Of a stretch of 64,000 nt of DNA, positions 36,295 to 45,673 are shown one piece after another (positions within the stretch are counted from its first letter, which is position 1; each line of letters starts with the position of its first letter). The stretch covers positions 1 through 64,000 of the forward strand of contig JAQFWX010000016.1 in assembly GCA_027605045.1 (NCBI GenBank), given 5' to 3'. The notes under the pieces are model-generated. The model saw nothing but the letters and a program-made list of their open reading frames with translations, was not told where the DNA came from and did not search any database. This stretch comes from Phallus indusiatus (taxonomy: Eukaryota; Basidiomycota; Agaricomycetes; Phallales; Phallaceae). The translations under genes were made by a program, and so were the position numbers.

Positions 36295-39200
36295 TCAGAA
36301 ATCTTCATCATCTCCAAAATCTTCCACAACCTGGTCATCGGCTTCTTTGGCTTCTTCTTCTTGCAACGGTTCAATAGAAACTTCATCATCAACTCTGGGA
36401 TAATAGAGAATTAACCTAAACCCTGCAATCGCAACTCGGGATACTGTTCCATCTAATTCCTTCAATACATATGTTCCTCGAGGTGTTCTCTTGACGACTT
36501 CGTAAGGTCCAATATAACGTGGTTTCGTCTTTCGGTCAAGTTCCTTTTCAATGCGTGAATTCCGAACCAAAACTAAATCTCCAGGCTTAAATTCTTCTCG
36601 CTGTATGCGCTGTGCAAATTTCTTCTCAAAGGCTTCCTTGCTGTGAAGTCGACTGCGATGAAGGATCTTTTCAGCTCGTGAAACATCGCTGTCCATTTTC
36701 CTGATTTGCTGAACTCGTAAGGCAATTAGATCTTCTGTGGCAAGATTTCTGTCGAATCCAGAGACCAAAAATGTAGCTTCGAATAGGTCGAGGGGGAGCG
36801 TAGGATGTTGACCATAAAGTAGATAATAGGGTGAAAAACCAGTAGCTCGTCGAACAGTAACTCTATCAGCGAAAAACACATGAGAAATGAGCTCAGGCCA
36901 TTTTGAAATATTGCCTTGACATGACTTGATTAAGGCTTCTCGAATCGTGAAGTGTCCTCGCTCTACGACTCCATTGGCTTGGGAATTGTAAGGTGAAATT
37001 CGAATTTGCTTGATATTGTAGCGTCGCATGAGTTCTTCTGTTGCAGCTTTAGTCTCTGGTCCATTATCAGTGACGATTTCTTCAATAACTCCATATCGGC
37101 AAATGAGTTCCTCGAAAATAAACTGGGCTACTGAGCGTGCTGTGGCTTTCTTGAGTTTGCGTCCTTCAGCTGCTCCTGATAGATCGTCTCGAGCTGCAAT
37201 AACATAACGATAGCCTTGGGCTGGAGTCATAAGCATAATATCGAGGTAGACTTTGGTGAAAAGCGAGGTTGGATGAGAAATAGTGATGGGTATATGCATC
37301 TTGATCGTGGAACGAAGTTGGCAGGGGTGACATGATCGACAAAAATCGTGGACTTCTTCTCGAATTGTAGGCCAGTAGTAGCGTAAGGAGATGTGGCAGT
37401 ATGTCGCAAATCCTCCTCGGTGTCCTAAATCGTCATGGGCCATCTTGAGTAATGTTTTCCTGTGATCTCTATCTAGAATTACACGTAAATGATGAAGGGG
37501 GTGCTTTTTGAAAAATAAATTGTCCTGAACAAAGAATTTTTGTGATTTTCGAATAAAACTTTTCTTATGAGAGGGAGAATCAAAGGGAGGCAAGATAAAA
37601 TGAGAAAGAAATTGAAAAATGTGGTGAAGCTGCTCGTCATCTATCCGTTTGCTGTTGATTGCGAGCAACCACCCTGAACTTAAATTAAGAGTCTGAGAAG
37701 GGGAAAAAGAATGAGAAAGAAATAGAGCATATTCTGTGTTTTTGTGATTTTCTTCATTTTCGCTTTCACTCTCGTGAGCTTCTTCTTCGTTCCAATCTTC
37801 GGGTAATGGTGGTCGTCGGGATAATGCGTCTGGTCCTTTGTGTGATTCTGCTGGGACATGTTTTAGCTGGAAATGGTATAGCAAAATTCCTTCAATCCAT
37901 CGGTTAAGCGTGGCATTTGGGGCGATATCTGGATTGTTGATCATAGATTTGATGTAAGATGCATCAACTTCTACAATAAAATTGAGTAGACCGGCAATGT
38001 AATAGCGACAAGCCTTGAGTGCGCGATATAATCCATATAACTCGAGTTTAGCTTGGCTATACTTTGCTTCGTTTGAGGAAATAGGGAGGGATCCAAAACG
38101 AACAGGTCTTCTTCGGCCTTCAGAATCCATCTGATACAAAATAAATCCGATTGCAATGACTGAAGTGTCTACTGCAAGAATAACGGGGGGTGGTGAGGAA
38201 TAGTCAATAGGAACAAGTGCGGGGGAATTTGCAATCTCATTCTTCAAGTCTTCAAATGCAGCTTGTCGAACAGGTGTCCATTCGAAAGGTACTTCTTTTC
38301 GAACTAATTCTGAGAGTGGTCGCGATCGTGCAGAATAATTCTTGATCCAAATGCGCATTGTTCCGCAAAGTCCTAAAAACTGACGAACTTGAGTAACTGA
38401 AGTAGGAGGCGGCCAGGTTTGAATCTTCTTAACACGCTTCTCGTCTGGTAATCGTCCGGTATAAGTCAATTTCTGTCCAATAAGCACAATCTCGGGTTGC
38501 GCTATTTTTGACTTCTTCGGTGAGATAGTAGCGCCGGCATGACTGAGTCTGTGAAGGATACGATGAACATCTTCGGCATGTTCCCAAATAAAACGTCGAA
38601 TTCCAGGGTTCTGAGGAATGACTTCGAATGTTCCATCGGCTTGCTCGTAACGTGTATGCGGTCCTTGAATACCAACGTCATCGATCATAACGCTTGCTTT
38701 AGTTGGAAATTCGGGTTGTAAGATGAACGAAGTGCAATTTTGAAATTCAGCGACTGAATTGGTAAATCCTTGAGGAAGAACTGTAGAGCGTAGAAGTCCT
38801 AATGGTGTATGAAATGACGTAAGGTCTCGACTCTTGACATGGATCTTGCGTGCGTCATATCCGGATAATAGATCAAAGCTAGAATAGACTGAAGCGCCTG
38901 TGAAGGGTTCTAACATTTCATCTGTGTTTGGAGGCATTCCTGCATCTCGAATTGTGACTGAATTAAGGGGTTGATGATCGATAATCTGACGAATTCCTCC
39001 GTCGGTCTTCTTGATGAAAAACATGGCAGTTCGATAAGATGCTTGACTATATTCGTAGACTCCAATGTCAAGTTTCTTCTTCAACGCTTCGATGACTTGT
39101 GTTCGAATTCCTGGAGGTACAGGGATTGGTTTCTTCATCCAAGGTATATGCTGTACTACAGGGATAATGTAATCGGAAAAATAATCTGACCGGAGAGTTC

Positions 39201-39420
39201 CTCGTTCTGTTTCGTTGAAAGCGAGTACAGATTCATTTTGTTGGAAGACGGAGATGAATAGTTTTTCTTCTTCTGGCCAAAGAAAGCCTGAATCATTTAT
39301 GCGGAGTATTCGGAGGCGTTCTGCGGTGAGTTTGGATGATGGAATAAATGTCGGTGGATGAGGGGATAAGGGAGTAAGGGAAATAAGGGGATCTTCGGAA
39401 ATCTTCTCGTCACAAGACAA
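36295..39420 (-). CDS. element A pol: RT, RNase H, integrase
   Basis: 1041 residues from the first ATG (39420); coding sequence probably starts further upstream, since FIPNHFIYRLLLKHYEENPE at about 39.55-39.50 kb, one frame off, matches the leader of related pols. RT at about residues 100-330: MFFIKKTDGGIRQIIDHQPL, SSFDLLSGYDARKI (first Asp) and MIDD at 245-248. RNase H begins near VILAVDTSVIAIGF (about 415). Integrase has a zinc finger HDDLGHRGGF...CRSCHPCQ, and D-D-E at LDIMLM, TDNGPE and VVERGH. No chromodomain is seen; the C terminus is acidic (EEEAKEADDQVVEDFGDDED). The stop is 32 bases from the 3' LTR, with a weak purine tract GTTCAGGGTGGA between. Confidence 0.9.
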   Translation of the reverse strand: MSCDEKISEDPLISLTPLSPHPPTFIPSSKLTAERLRILRINDSGFLWPEEEKLFISVFQQNESVLAFNETERGTLRSDYFSDYIIPVVQHIPWMKKPIPVPPGIRTQVIEALKKKLDIGVYEYSQASYRTAMFFIKKTDGGIRQIIDHQPLNSVTIRDAGMPPNTDEMLEPFTGASVYSSFDLLSGYDARKIHVKSRDLTSFHTPLGLLRSTVLPQGFTNSVAEFQNCTSFILQPEFPTKASVMIDDVGIQGPHTRYEQADGTFEVIPQNPGIRRFIWEHAEDVHRILHRLSHAGATISPKKSKIAQPEIVLIGQKLTYTGRLPDEKRVKKIQTWPPPTSVTQVRQFLGLCGTMRIWIKNYSARSRPLSELVRKEVPFEWTPVRQAAFEDLKNEIANSPALVPIDYSSPPPVILAVDTSVIAIGFILYQMDSEGRRRPVRFGSLPISSNEAKYSQAKLELYGLYRALKACRYYIAGLLNFIVEVDASYIKSMINNPDIAPNATLNRWIEGILLYHFQLKHVPAESHKGPDALSRRPPLPEDWNEEEAHESESENEENHKNTEYALFLSHSFSPSQTLNLSSGWLLAINSKRIDDEQLHHIFQFLSHFILPPFDSPSHKKSFIRKSQKFFVQDNLFFKKHPLHHLRVILDRDHRKTLLKMAHDDLGHRGGFATYCHISLRYYWPTIREEVHDFCRSCHPCQLRSTIKMHIPITISHPTSLFTKVYLDIMLMTPAQGYRYVIAARDDLSGAAEGRKLKKATARSVAQFIFEELICRYGVIEEIVTDNGPETKAATEELMRRYNIKQIRISPYNSQANGVVERGHFTIREALIKSCQGNISKWPELISHVFFADRVTVRRATGFSPYYLLYGQHPTLPLDLFEATFLVSGFDRNLATEDLIALRVQQIRKMDSDVSRAEKILHRSRLHSKEAFEKKFAQRIQREEFKPGDLVLVRNSRIEKELDRKTKPRYIGPYEVVKRTPRGTYVLKELDGTVSRVAIAGFRLILYYPRVDDEVSIEPLQEEEAKEADDQVVEDFGDDEDF

Positions 39421-39655
39421 TCCTGGGGAAGTATTGCTGGCACGGGCCGGATCTTCTTGTCGACGGTCTTGTATGCGGTTAAAATGTCGGAAAATTGAGG
39501 ATAATATTCGGGATTTTCTTCATAATGTTTTAAAAGGAGCCTATAAATAAAGTGATTGGGGATAAAGTTCGAGTCGTCACCGGGTTCATAAATAGGAAGC
39601 GAAATAAATAGGGAGATGGAGAAACGAATATTATAAGGGTCGGAAAAGGATGAAT

Positions 39656-40789
39656 CTATTCCTGGTGAGGGTCGGGTGCATTCTTCTCTATGGTACGTCC
39701 ATCTATCCTCTGAGGAGCTCTGTCGTCCAAGTGAAAATCCCTTGGGTGGAGACGTGCATCTTCTTTTGCATCTTTGGATGGTACGGCATTTATTCTCCAT
39801 TCTTCATGTCCATATGCATCTCTCTTGACGAGGTGCGTTCCTGTGTATTCTTCACGAACTTCAATTCGGTTTTGTCGCATCCATGGTCGTCCCAAAATTA
39901 GAGGATGAGGGAGCAGTGGTGATACCCAAATTTCATCGGCAATACTCCAAGCTCGTTCTCCTATTTGTATTTTCACGTTATATGCTCTTTCATCTAGCGT
40001 AGTCTTGTTGGAGGAGGCGTCCATTAATATCTTTGAGATGCCTGAATGGTACACTAAACCTGAATTTGGAGTTACTACGGAACTGATGCAATTCACGTCT
40101 GCTCCAGTGTCTATAAGGGCAATGATGGAGTATCCGTTTGGGAATTTGACATTTAGGAATATAAGTCGAGAATCTTCTGGATGATAACTGGCCAAGAATT
40201 TTCGGGACGCTTCGGTTGCTGGGACTCTTTGCATATCTTCTTCAGCATCTGTTGTTGTTTCGGCTGCCTCGGGGATCGCGGTTACTTCGGTTATCGTGGC
40301 TACAGGTATTTCATCTCGAGTAGGTCGAAGTTTTGCTATCATCATTTTGTCGAGCGTAGGTGCAGCTGCAAAAACTTCTCGAAGCGTAAGTCCTGCATTT
40401 TGATCTAACATCCGATTTAGCGTGTTGTCCATATTGACTTCTCGTTCGAAAGAATTGCGAAATTTCTTGACAATTTCGGTGGACTCGGACTCTGGCTTTT
40501 CTTTAACGATGGCCGGCTTAGGGGTGGCTGGACGTGGTGCAGGTCGCTTTACTCTAGTAGGGACAGGGTCTTGCATTCTAACATCGGTTATCTCTTCTCC
40601 TCGCATAGGAAATGGGATATGAGTGACTTTCGGCTCTGGAACAGGTGCCTGAACTGGTACTGGTGCTTGAATAGGAGGCTGAGGTTGCAACGCTGGAGGT
40701 AACTTGGAAGGTGCTAATTGCGTAGTTGGCTCTGTATTAGGTGCGGAAGGAGCTGATTTGGGTATGGCAGGATTAACTGGCCGTTTCAT
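39656..40789 (-). CDS. element A aspartic protease frame
   Basis: 377 residues from ATG 40789, Pro-rich N terminus (QAPVPVQAPVPEPKVTH), then a retropepsin-like core: FPNGYSIIALIDTGADVNCI with the catalytic DTGA (about 40.12 kb), and LILGRPWMRQN, the second conserved strand of the fold (about 39.9 kb). It cuts the polyprotein. Its frame ends 236 bases before the first ATG of pol. Confidence 0.85.
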   Translation of the reverse strand: MKRPVNPAIPKSAPSAPNTEPTTQLAPSKLPPALQPQPPIQAPVPVQAPVPEPKVTHIPFPMRGEEITDVRMQDPVPTRVKRPAPRPATPKPAIVKEKPESESTEIVKKFRNSFEREVNMDNTLNRMLDQNAGLTLREVFAAAPTLDKMMIAKLRPTRDEIPVATITEVTAIPEAAETTTDAEEDMQRVPATEASRKFLASYHPEDSRLIFLNVKFPNGYSIIALIDTGADVNCISSVVTPNSGLVYHSGISKILMDASSNKTTLDERAYNVKIQIGERAWSIADEIWVSPLLPHPLILGRPWMRQNRIEVREEYTGTHLVKRDAYGHEEWRINAVPSKDAKEDARLHPRDFHLDDRAPQRIDGRTIEKNAPDPHQE

Positions 40790-41781
40790 GATCTCAACTC
40801 CATCAAAGCGTAATCGTTTAGCGTAAGGGGCTGTACGGACGGAGTCTTTTCCTTTTCGTCCTTGGTCCGCGCGATAGGGTACGCTTCAGAAAAGTATTCT
40901 CTACTAAAAATGTTATCTACTGAACACGCTTGGTTATACTCATCGTCGCTTAACATGATCTCTTCTCTATCTCTCCCGTAATTATTTATTGAAGAGTAGT
41001 GGCTAATACTATCTGGGAAAGGAAGGGAATTGGTGGAAGAAATAATGGTATTGGCCGTTACTGGTACGCGTTGGACGTCCAATTGTCGATTGATAGCCGC
41101 AAGCAGCGATTCACCATTGAATCTGGTGATCGGCTTACCCGTGCTAGACCATACGTATTTGTTATCGGCACTGACAGTGATATAACCTTGATCCATGAAT
41201 GTAGTAGCGTGAGGGCAGCGATGCATCGTGTGTCCGGATTCATCGCAGAAGTAGCAGACGACGTTCGCATTGTTAGTGGGGTTGCTGAGCGTGCGAGGAC
41301 GAGGAACTGGGGGAATTTGTACAGGGAGTGGATTGGACGGAGGCATAGATGAAGGAATAGAATGTGGCATATTAAATAAAGTGAGAAGGACAGGAGCAAG
41401 AGACGGGGACAAGGTAGCAATACGGTGGTACGCGGAGAGAATCGCAGGGTAGTCGCGGAGAGTCAGCTTTTCGTTGAACTCTTTGATTAGTTTATCGATC
41501 TCGTCCGTATCGCTCTTTGTTACACGTTTCGACGCAGTCGATAGTTTCCGTCGGCTGTGACGGCGTACTATGTTTCGGCACTGAGGGCAAAGACGACGAT
41601 TCCTGCGGAGTAGGTTGTAACATATCCAAGCCAGGAGAAGTACCGCTATGCCGTTCAGGCAAAGGAATGCGATCATCATTTGAATGCCGACGTTGAGCAT
41701 GGTGGGAGGATGACTTCTTAGACTTCTTAGACTTCTTTTTGCTGTGTCTTTTATAGCTTCTTTCTTCATCGGAACTTTCAT
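40786..41781 (-). CDS. element A nucleocapsid-like frame with zinc knuckle
   Basis: Overlaps the previous frame by 290 bases. The likely translated part begins near TKSDTDEIDKLIKEFNEKL and contains one CCHC knuckle, CYFCDESGHTMHRC (about 41.24 kb), and a conserved-looking SADNKYVWSSTGKPITRFNG. It ends at a TGA that overlaps the next frame's ATG as ATGA (40786-40789). Whether it is reached by frameshifting from gag or is out of frame through an indel is not clear. Confidence 0.7.
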   Translation of the reverse strand: MKVPMKKEAIKDTAKRSLRSLRSHPPTMLNVGIQMMIAFLCLNGIAVLLLAWICYNLLRRNRRLCPQCRNIVRRHSRRKLSTASKRVTKSDTDEIDKLIKEFNEKLTLRDYPAILSAYHRIATLSPSLAPVLLTLFNMPHSIPSSMPPSNPLPVQIPPVPRPRTLSNPTNNANVVCYFCDESGHTMHRCPHATTFMDQGYITVSADNKYVWSSTGKPITRFNGESLLAAINRQLDVQRVPVTANTIISSTNSLPFPDSISHYSSINNYGRDREEIMLSDDEYNQACSVDNIFSREYFSEAYPIARTKDEKEKTPSVQPLTLNDYALMELRS

Positions 41782-42534
41782 CCCAACCAGAGTCGCTTTC
41801 CGTTTCGGATTCAGATCCGGAGCTAGTTAAGATGACTTCATCATCGGAATTGGACTGCTTTCTTGATTTCTTGCGCCTTTCCATTCTGTGTTGCTGATCG
41901 TACCTCTTCGGATCTAATATGAATTTGATTACGGTTATGATCTCTTTCTTGGTATACGGGTTCTCCATACTACGTCCTGGATACGTTGCTACTAAATGTA
42001 AGTCGCTTCGTCTTTTGAGATCTTTGGAAAGCCCTTCCCAAAAGCGTAAGTTGTACCTGTTTTCGTCGATTACGCCTTTCTTTAATAGTTTTCCGGCTAT
42101 TAAGTCGAAGTTACGAGTGTATTTATTGAATTCATATAGATCTAGAATTTCGCCTTCACGTTGATCTTCTACAAAATCGTTGAGCTTTTCTTCGGTGTAA
42201 CGCTTTGTGTCCTTGCGAGCACCATAAACTTCGCGCATATATTCGATGAATTCGGTCCAATTCTTTTCGAAGGATTCAAGACTTTCCATATGTTTCTTGA
42301 CCCTCTTGGACACATATTGTGGGATCCTCGCGAATTTGTCTTTGTCAGATAACTTGTATACTTTGCATAGATCTTCAAACTGATCGAAGAAGGCCTTGGC
42401 TTCAGAGGTTTTGCCTGTGAACTTTCTGGGGCTCGAGTAGATCTGGGTAGCGGAAACTCCATTTTCTTGACGTCATAATTGGGATTCGCTTCGGTAGTTT
42501 CGGGTTTAAGAGGAAGAGGATCGGAAGTAGGCAT
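41492..42534 (-). pseudogene. element A gag (capsid part), frameshifted
   Basis: Starts MPTSDPLPLKPETTEANPNY at 42534. Near 42431 a one-base change in a C-run is needed to reach the capsid frame (RKFTGKTSEAKAFFDQFEDL, LSDKDKFARIPQYV, WTEFIEYMREVYG), typical of Ty3/gypsy gag. The frame then runs through a Lys/Ser-rich basic stretch to 41492. The zinc knuckle is in the next, overlapping frame. Confidence 0.75.
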
Positions 42535-42651
42535 ATTGGGATAGAGTGGTCAGGGGAATGGAAGTATGAATGAGATGTCGGTTAGATAAGGAGATGGGAT
42601 GTTGTTGTGATGGTTGGTTGCGGATGAATGTGAAAGCAGCTTAGACTAGTT

Positions 42652-42669
42652 GCCTCTCTGGGGCAGCCA
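42652..42669 (-). other. primer-binding site of element A
   Basis: On the element strand the 5' LTR ends in CGTTACA, then AAAG, then TGGCTGCCCCAGAGAGGC. The leading TGG is what a tRNA 3' CCA would pair with. I cannot name the tRNA. Confidence 0.5.
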
Positions 42670-43203
42670 CTTTTGTAACGATCCGATGTGAATAGCTAAA
42701 TGTGCCGGCTATAAATGATCGGACTACAATGAGATTTTTGTTTCGAGGTCGGTAAGTCTACCGTGGAGCGTGTCCTGGTGCTGAATTCAACGTGAGAGAG
42801 GGAGTGGGTGTGTGTGGGGAATGGAGGGGGATGTATGCGTCGATATCAAACCAACAAAAAACACCAACAACAACTGCAATGATAAAAGATCGTATGCAAC
42901 TGTGCAAGTGAGAGGGTGAACAGAAAGTCGGCAATGAACTTGGAATGCGACTAAAGAGAGGACCTGCAATCAATGATGACTGAATTCCTGTGCGAGTTAG
43001 TGAAAGCGATAAACTGAAATAAAATCGCTAGTTTATACTCCGAGACCTCACTCAGAGTTAATCCAAAGATATAGATATGAGCGTAGAAATAGACTAGAGG
43101 CGAAACTTGACTTGAGCTGAACTTGACTTGAACTTGACTGAGACTTAAACTGTGAGACAACTCGTCCGGTAGAATTGCTGCTGTTACAAGTATTTACATG
43201 CAG

Positions 43204-43212
43204 TATATATAC
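43204..43212 (-). promoter_or_regulatory. TATA box in 5' LTR of element A
   Basis: Same TATATATAC core promoter as in the other LTR. In this copy it should drive the genomic RNA of element A toward lower coordinates. X and Y lie upstream of it. Confidence 0.65.
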
Positions 43213-43533
43213 CTTTCAGAGTACATAGCATTGGTGAGACGATCACTCATCGTTCACCGGGATAGCAAACAAAAAGAAACAAAAGAACAAAAGAAATATG
43301 GCAGATAGGGGGAATCGCGAGAGAAAGATGGGAGATACAATTACAACAAAAAAGAACAACATACATTGATAGGAGAAAATGATGAAACCCGAAACAAAGA
43401 ACAAAAGAAAACAAAGAAGAGATCAAAATAGGAAAAACAAAACCGGCTGGAGACACAGCCCTAGCCTGACTCAACACCTGGCACTTCCCGCGCTGCCTCT
43501 ATCCTGTACCATACCTATACCATCTCATTCTTC

Positions 43534-44114
43534 TTACTGATCTGGCTCTGGCTGCTGAGATCGGCTTCTTCGTGGCAGTGGAAGAATGATGATGGGACTA
43601 GGAATCGATGGTCGCCTCAGATCTTCGAACAGATCGCTTTCCACTTCTTGATATGAGGGAGGTGGGCGAGTAAGATCATCTGAAAAGTCTGGGGGAGGTG
43701 GCATGACGGATAGGGGGGCATCGACAAATAGAAACTGTACGTATCCATAAAACCAATTGCGGAAAACTAATCTCCATATAAGTACTCCATCCCTTTGAGC
43801 TCTCAGGAACCCGACAAACTCGTACGATTCGTGCATGACGTTGATGTCCGTTCGTTCGTATAGAGTTAGTGCTCGCGGGTATCCTAGTTCTAAATCATCG
43901 TAAGGAAGGGTTATTTCCAGAGATGGGGGAGGTGTAGCGGGAGTACTGTATTAGCGTCGATATTGATTTCGGAGGTGAAGGTGTTGTAGACACGGATTAT
44001 GGTAAGGAAGCCTGGATTTGGTCCGGTTCGGAGAGAAGAACGGAACGTGAAGGGGAAGAAGGGAAGTTGTAAATAAGGAGTTGAGTTTTGTGAGTTTTCA
44101 TGGTAGTACGACAT
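43534..44114 (-). pseudogene. LTR-encoded protein Y, copy in 5' LTR (one frame change)
   Basis: ATG at 44114 (MSYYHENSQNSTPYLQLPFF) opens a frame to 43911; the conserved part (LPYDDLELGYP onward, to 43534) continues in another frame, with the change at about 43930-43945. The homologue at 48284-48841 is a single open frame, so the break is likely a lesion or sequence error, unless splicing is used. Conserved with the homologue: YDDLxL, G-x-LIWRL-x-F, F-L-x-x-DAP and a basic C-terminal region. Confidence 0.65.
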
Positions 44115-44219
44115 AGTGGGATAACAGGATGAAAAGAAGCGCTAAGGGGACTGTACGAGAAGGAAGAAGAAAAGTAAGTGAATCTGATTGTTTTTGCCTC
44201 GTATACTATCTTTATTGTT

Positions 44220-44876
44220 CTAAATTCGTCCAAAAATATTGGAACAAGCTCGTCGGATCTTTCGGAAGGATCGTTTGGTGGGAGAAGAGGGACTGGGAAG
44301 GTTAGGGGAGGACTGCGTTGGAGAAGTGTCGAATGATAAAGGGGAGAATCGTGATGGTGGGGTGTCTTCTGGGATAGGATTCGTGGGTCTGGAAGGGCTA
44401 AGTTTTTGCGTACTCATGCCCTTCATGATTACCCATCGACTTGGCACGTCCAGTACTAAAAACGTGAACTTGAATCCTTCTTGAGTTGCTAACCATATTC
44501 GATACAAGTCCCGTTTTGCTGATTCTGGTGTCAAATATATGTTAACAACTGTAAACCAGTTTAATTGCTCCTCGATATAAACTTTCTCTCCAAACATGAT
44601 TCCGGGGTGAACCAGATCCGAACTTCTGCACTGACGGATAACGATAGGTGAAGGTTCCTTCGGTAAGTGCGTGTCCCGATCGAGGTCGAGGCTTGCATAT
44701 TTGGAACTATAGATATACAGAGTCGTAAAAAGATCCAAATCGTATGTCCTGGGACTGGAAGGCGAATAACGAAAAGGAGACATAGATTCATTATCAGAAA
44801 GAATTGGTGATTCGGTGGAGGAATTTGGAATTGGTAAAGAGACTGAGGATGAGTAATGGAACGAAAACGTAGTCAT
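44220..44876 (-). CDS. LTR-encoded protein X, intact copy in 5' LTR
   Basis: A 218-residue frame inside U3. I prefer the ATG at 44876 (MTTFSFHYSSSVSLPIPN) over the longer frame from 44996, because that first ATG borrows its A from flanking DNA and the related copy at 47498 starts at the same place (both follow AATAAAATG-like sequence). Layout: Ser/Pro-rich N terminus, SPRTYDLDLFTTLYIY, CRSSDLVHPGIMFGEKVYIE, LNWFTVVNIYLTPESAKRDL, LVLDVPSRWVIM (about residues 140-150), then a Ser/Pro-rich tail and a basic end. No match to gag, pol or env is seen. The homologue in the diverged solo LTR keeps CRSSD, VHP, FG, YIE, WFTV, YxTPESA and VLDVPSRW, so selection has acted on the protein. Function unknown. 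Confidence 0.75.
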   Translation of the reverse strand: MTTFSFHYSSSVSLPIPNSSTESPILSDNESMSPFRYSPSSPRTYDLDLFTTLYIYSSKYASLDLDRDTHLPKEPSPIVIRQCRSSDLVHPGIMFGEKVYIEEQLNWFTVVNIYLTPESAKRDLYRIWLATQEGFKFTFLVLDVPSRWVIMKGMSTQKLSPSRPTNPIPEDTPPSRFSPLSFDTSPTQSSPNLPSPSSPTKRSFRKIRRACSNIFGRI

Positions 44877-45106
44877 TTTATTGTTTTGAATTTTTGAGGC
44901 TGTGATGTTGGCGATATGGGATTTCTGGATGATTAGAACTCCGCTTTGAACAAAAAAAGAACCTTCCCCAATTAGGAAGATTTTGGTGTGCGACATCGGG
45001 CTAATCGTAAACTGTAACGAAACGTTACATCTTTTTTAACACCTAAACGGCGTTACAATTTCCAAAATACGCCAATCGTATTTGCTAGTTTATAGTGAGA
45101 GAGGAT

Positions 45107-45673
45107 ATGCCTCCTAAAAACAACAAGAAGTCAAAAAAGAACGTAGGCGAACCACCACCTACCGAAGGCGGTCCATCCACATCTGCACGAGCAGGTGATA
45201 CTGTTGTGATAGATGCAGCATTGTTTGAAACACTAGTCGCGGACCACGCGAATCGATCTAGACAAGGATCGAGACAAGGATCGAGACAAGCTTCACCAGC
45301 ACGGAGTGAATCCGGTGAATCAGTGAAATCGACCAGATCTCATAAGTCCAATCTCGGAAAAGACGAGGTAGCCCTACCACGTAAGATGATTGAGGATGCA
45401 AAAAGAATGATCCATGACCTCGTGAGAGGTGATACACCGGGACAAGACGTCGGTGACATGTTAGTACGACTAGAGGCAGCCGTAATACCCGATGAAGAAG
45501 AACTGTGGACAACAGTGAAAGGGAAAGGTCGTGCACGAGACGACAATAGAACCAGCACGACAATACTGGCTCCAGTAACGGACAACGCGCAGGCGACGGT
45601 CAAGACAATGGCAAACACGCCAGCATTGCCAGCGACACCCAGAGCTCCATCGGCAGCACCGACCCCGGTATAA
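45107..45673 (+). CDS. element B gag, N-terminal frame
   Basis: MREDMPPKNNKKSKKNVGEP opens a 188-residue frame: basic start, Pro/Ser-rich, a repeated GSRQ triplet (SRQGSRQGSRQ), then KMIEDAKRMIHDLVRGD and a Thr/Pro-rich end. The main gag frame overlaps it by about 120 bases in the minus-one frame. Confidence 0.65.
   Translation: MPPKNNKKSKKNVGEPPPTEGGPSTSARAGDTVVIDAALFETLVADHANRSRQGSRQGSRQASPARSESGESVKSTRSHKSNLGKDEVALPRKMIEDAKRMIHDLVRGDTPGQDVGDMLVRLEAAVIPDEEELWTTVKGKGRARDDNRTSTTILAPVTDNAQATVKTMANTPALPATPRAPSAAPTPV

Larger units (their letters stand above)
33943..44995 (-). mobile_element. Ty3/gypsy LTR retrotransposon, element A (recent)
   Basis: An 11.05 kb element on the minus strand: 5' LTR 42674-44995, primer-binding site, gag, zinc knuckle, protease, RT, RNase H, integrase, then 3' LTR 33943-36263. 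The two LTRs differ only by three one-base length changes in homopolymers, so insertion is very recent. The LTRs are unusually long because each carries two protein frames (X and Y). No target duplication is seen: ACCGG before the left LTR, TCGGG after the right one. The gag-pol is in several frames. The RT belongs to a clade whose active site reads MIDD, related to long basidiomycete Ty3/gypsy elements. Confidence 0.92.
42674..44995 (-). repeat. 5' LTR of element A (2322 bp)
   Basis: Upstream LTR for the minus-strand element. On the element strand U3 comes first and holds the X and Y frames; the TATA box at 43204-43212 lies after them, so transcripts of the element should start downstream of both. 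The terminal dinucleotides are TG...CA. Confidence 0.95.

Noticed and set aside
44877..44996. Longer N terminus for protein X starting MSHTKIFLIG
   Set aside because: The ATG takes its A from flanking DNA outside the LTR, so it is not part of the element. The solo LTR homologue starts at the inner ATG.
45012..45028. TGTAACGAAACGTTACA near-palindrome beside element A, resembling two A LTR tips head to head
   Set aside because: Only seven bases match each tip and no other LTR sequence is present; probably chance.
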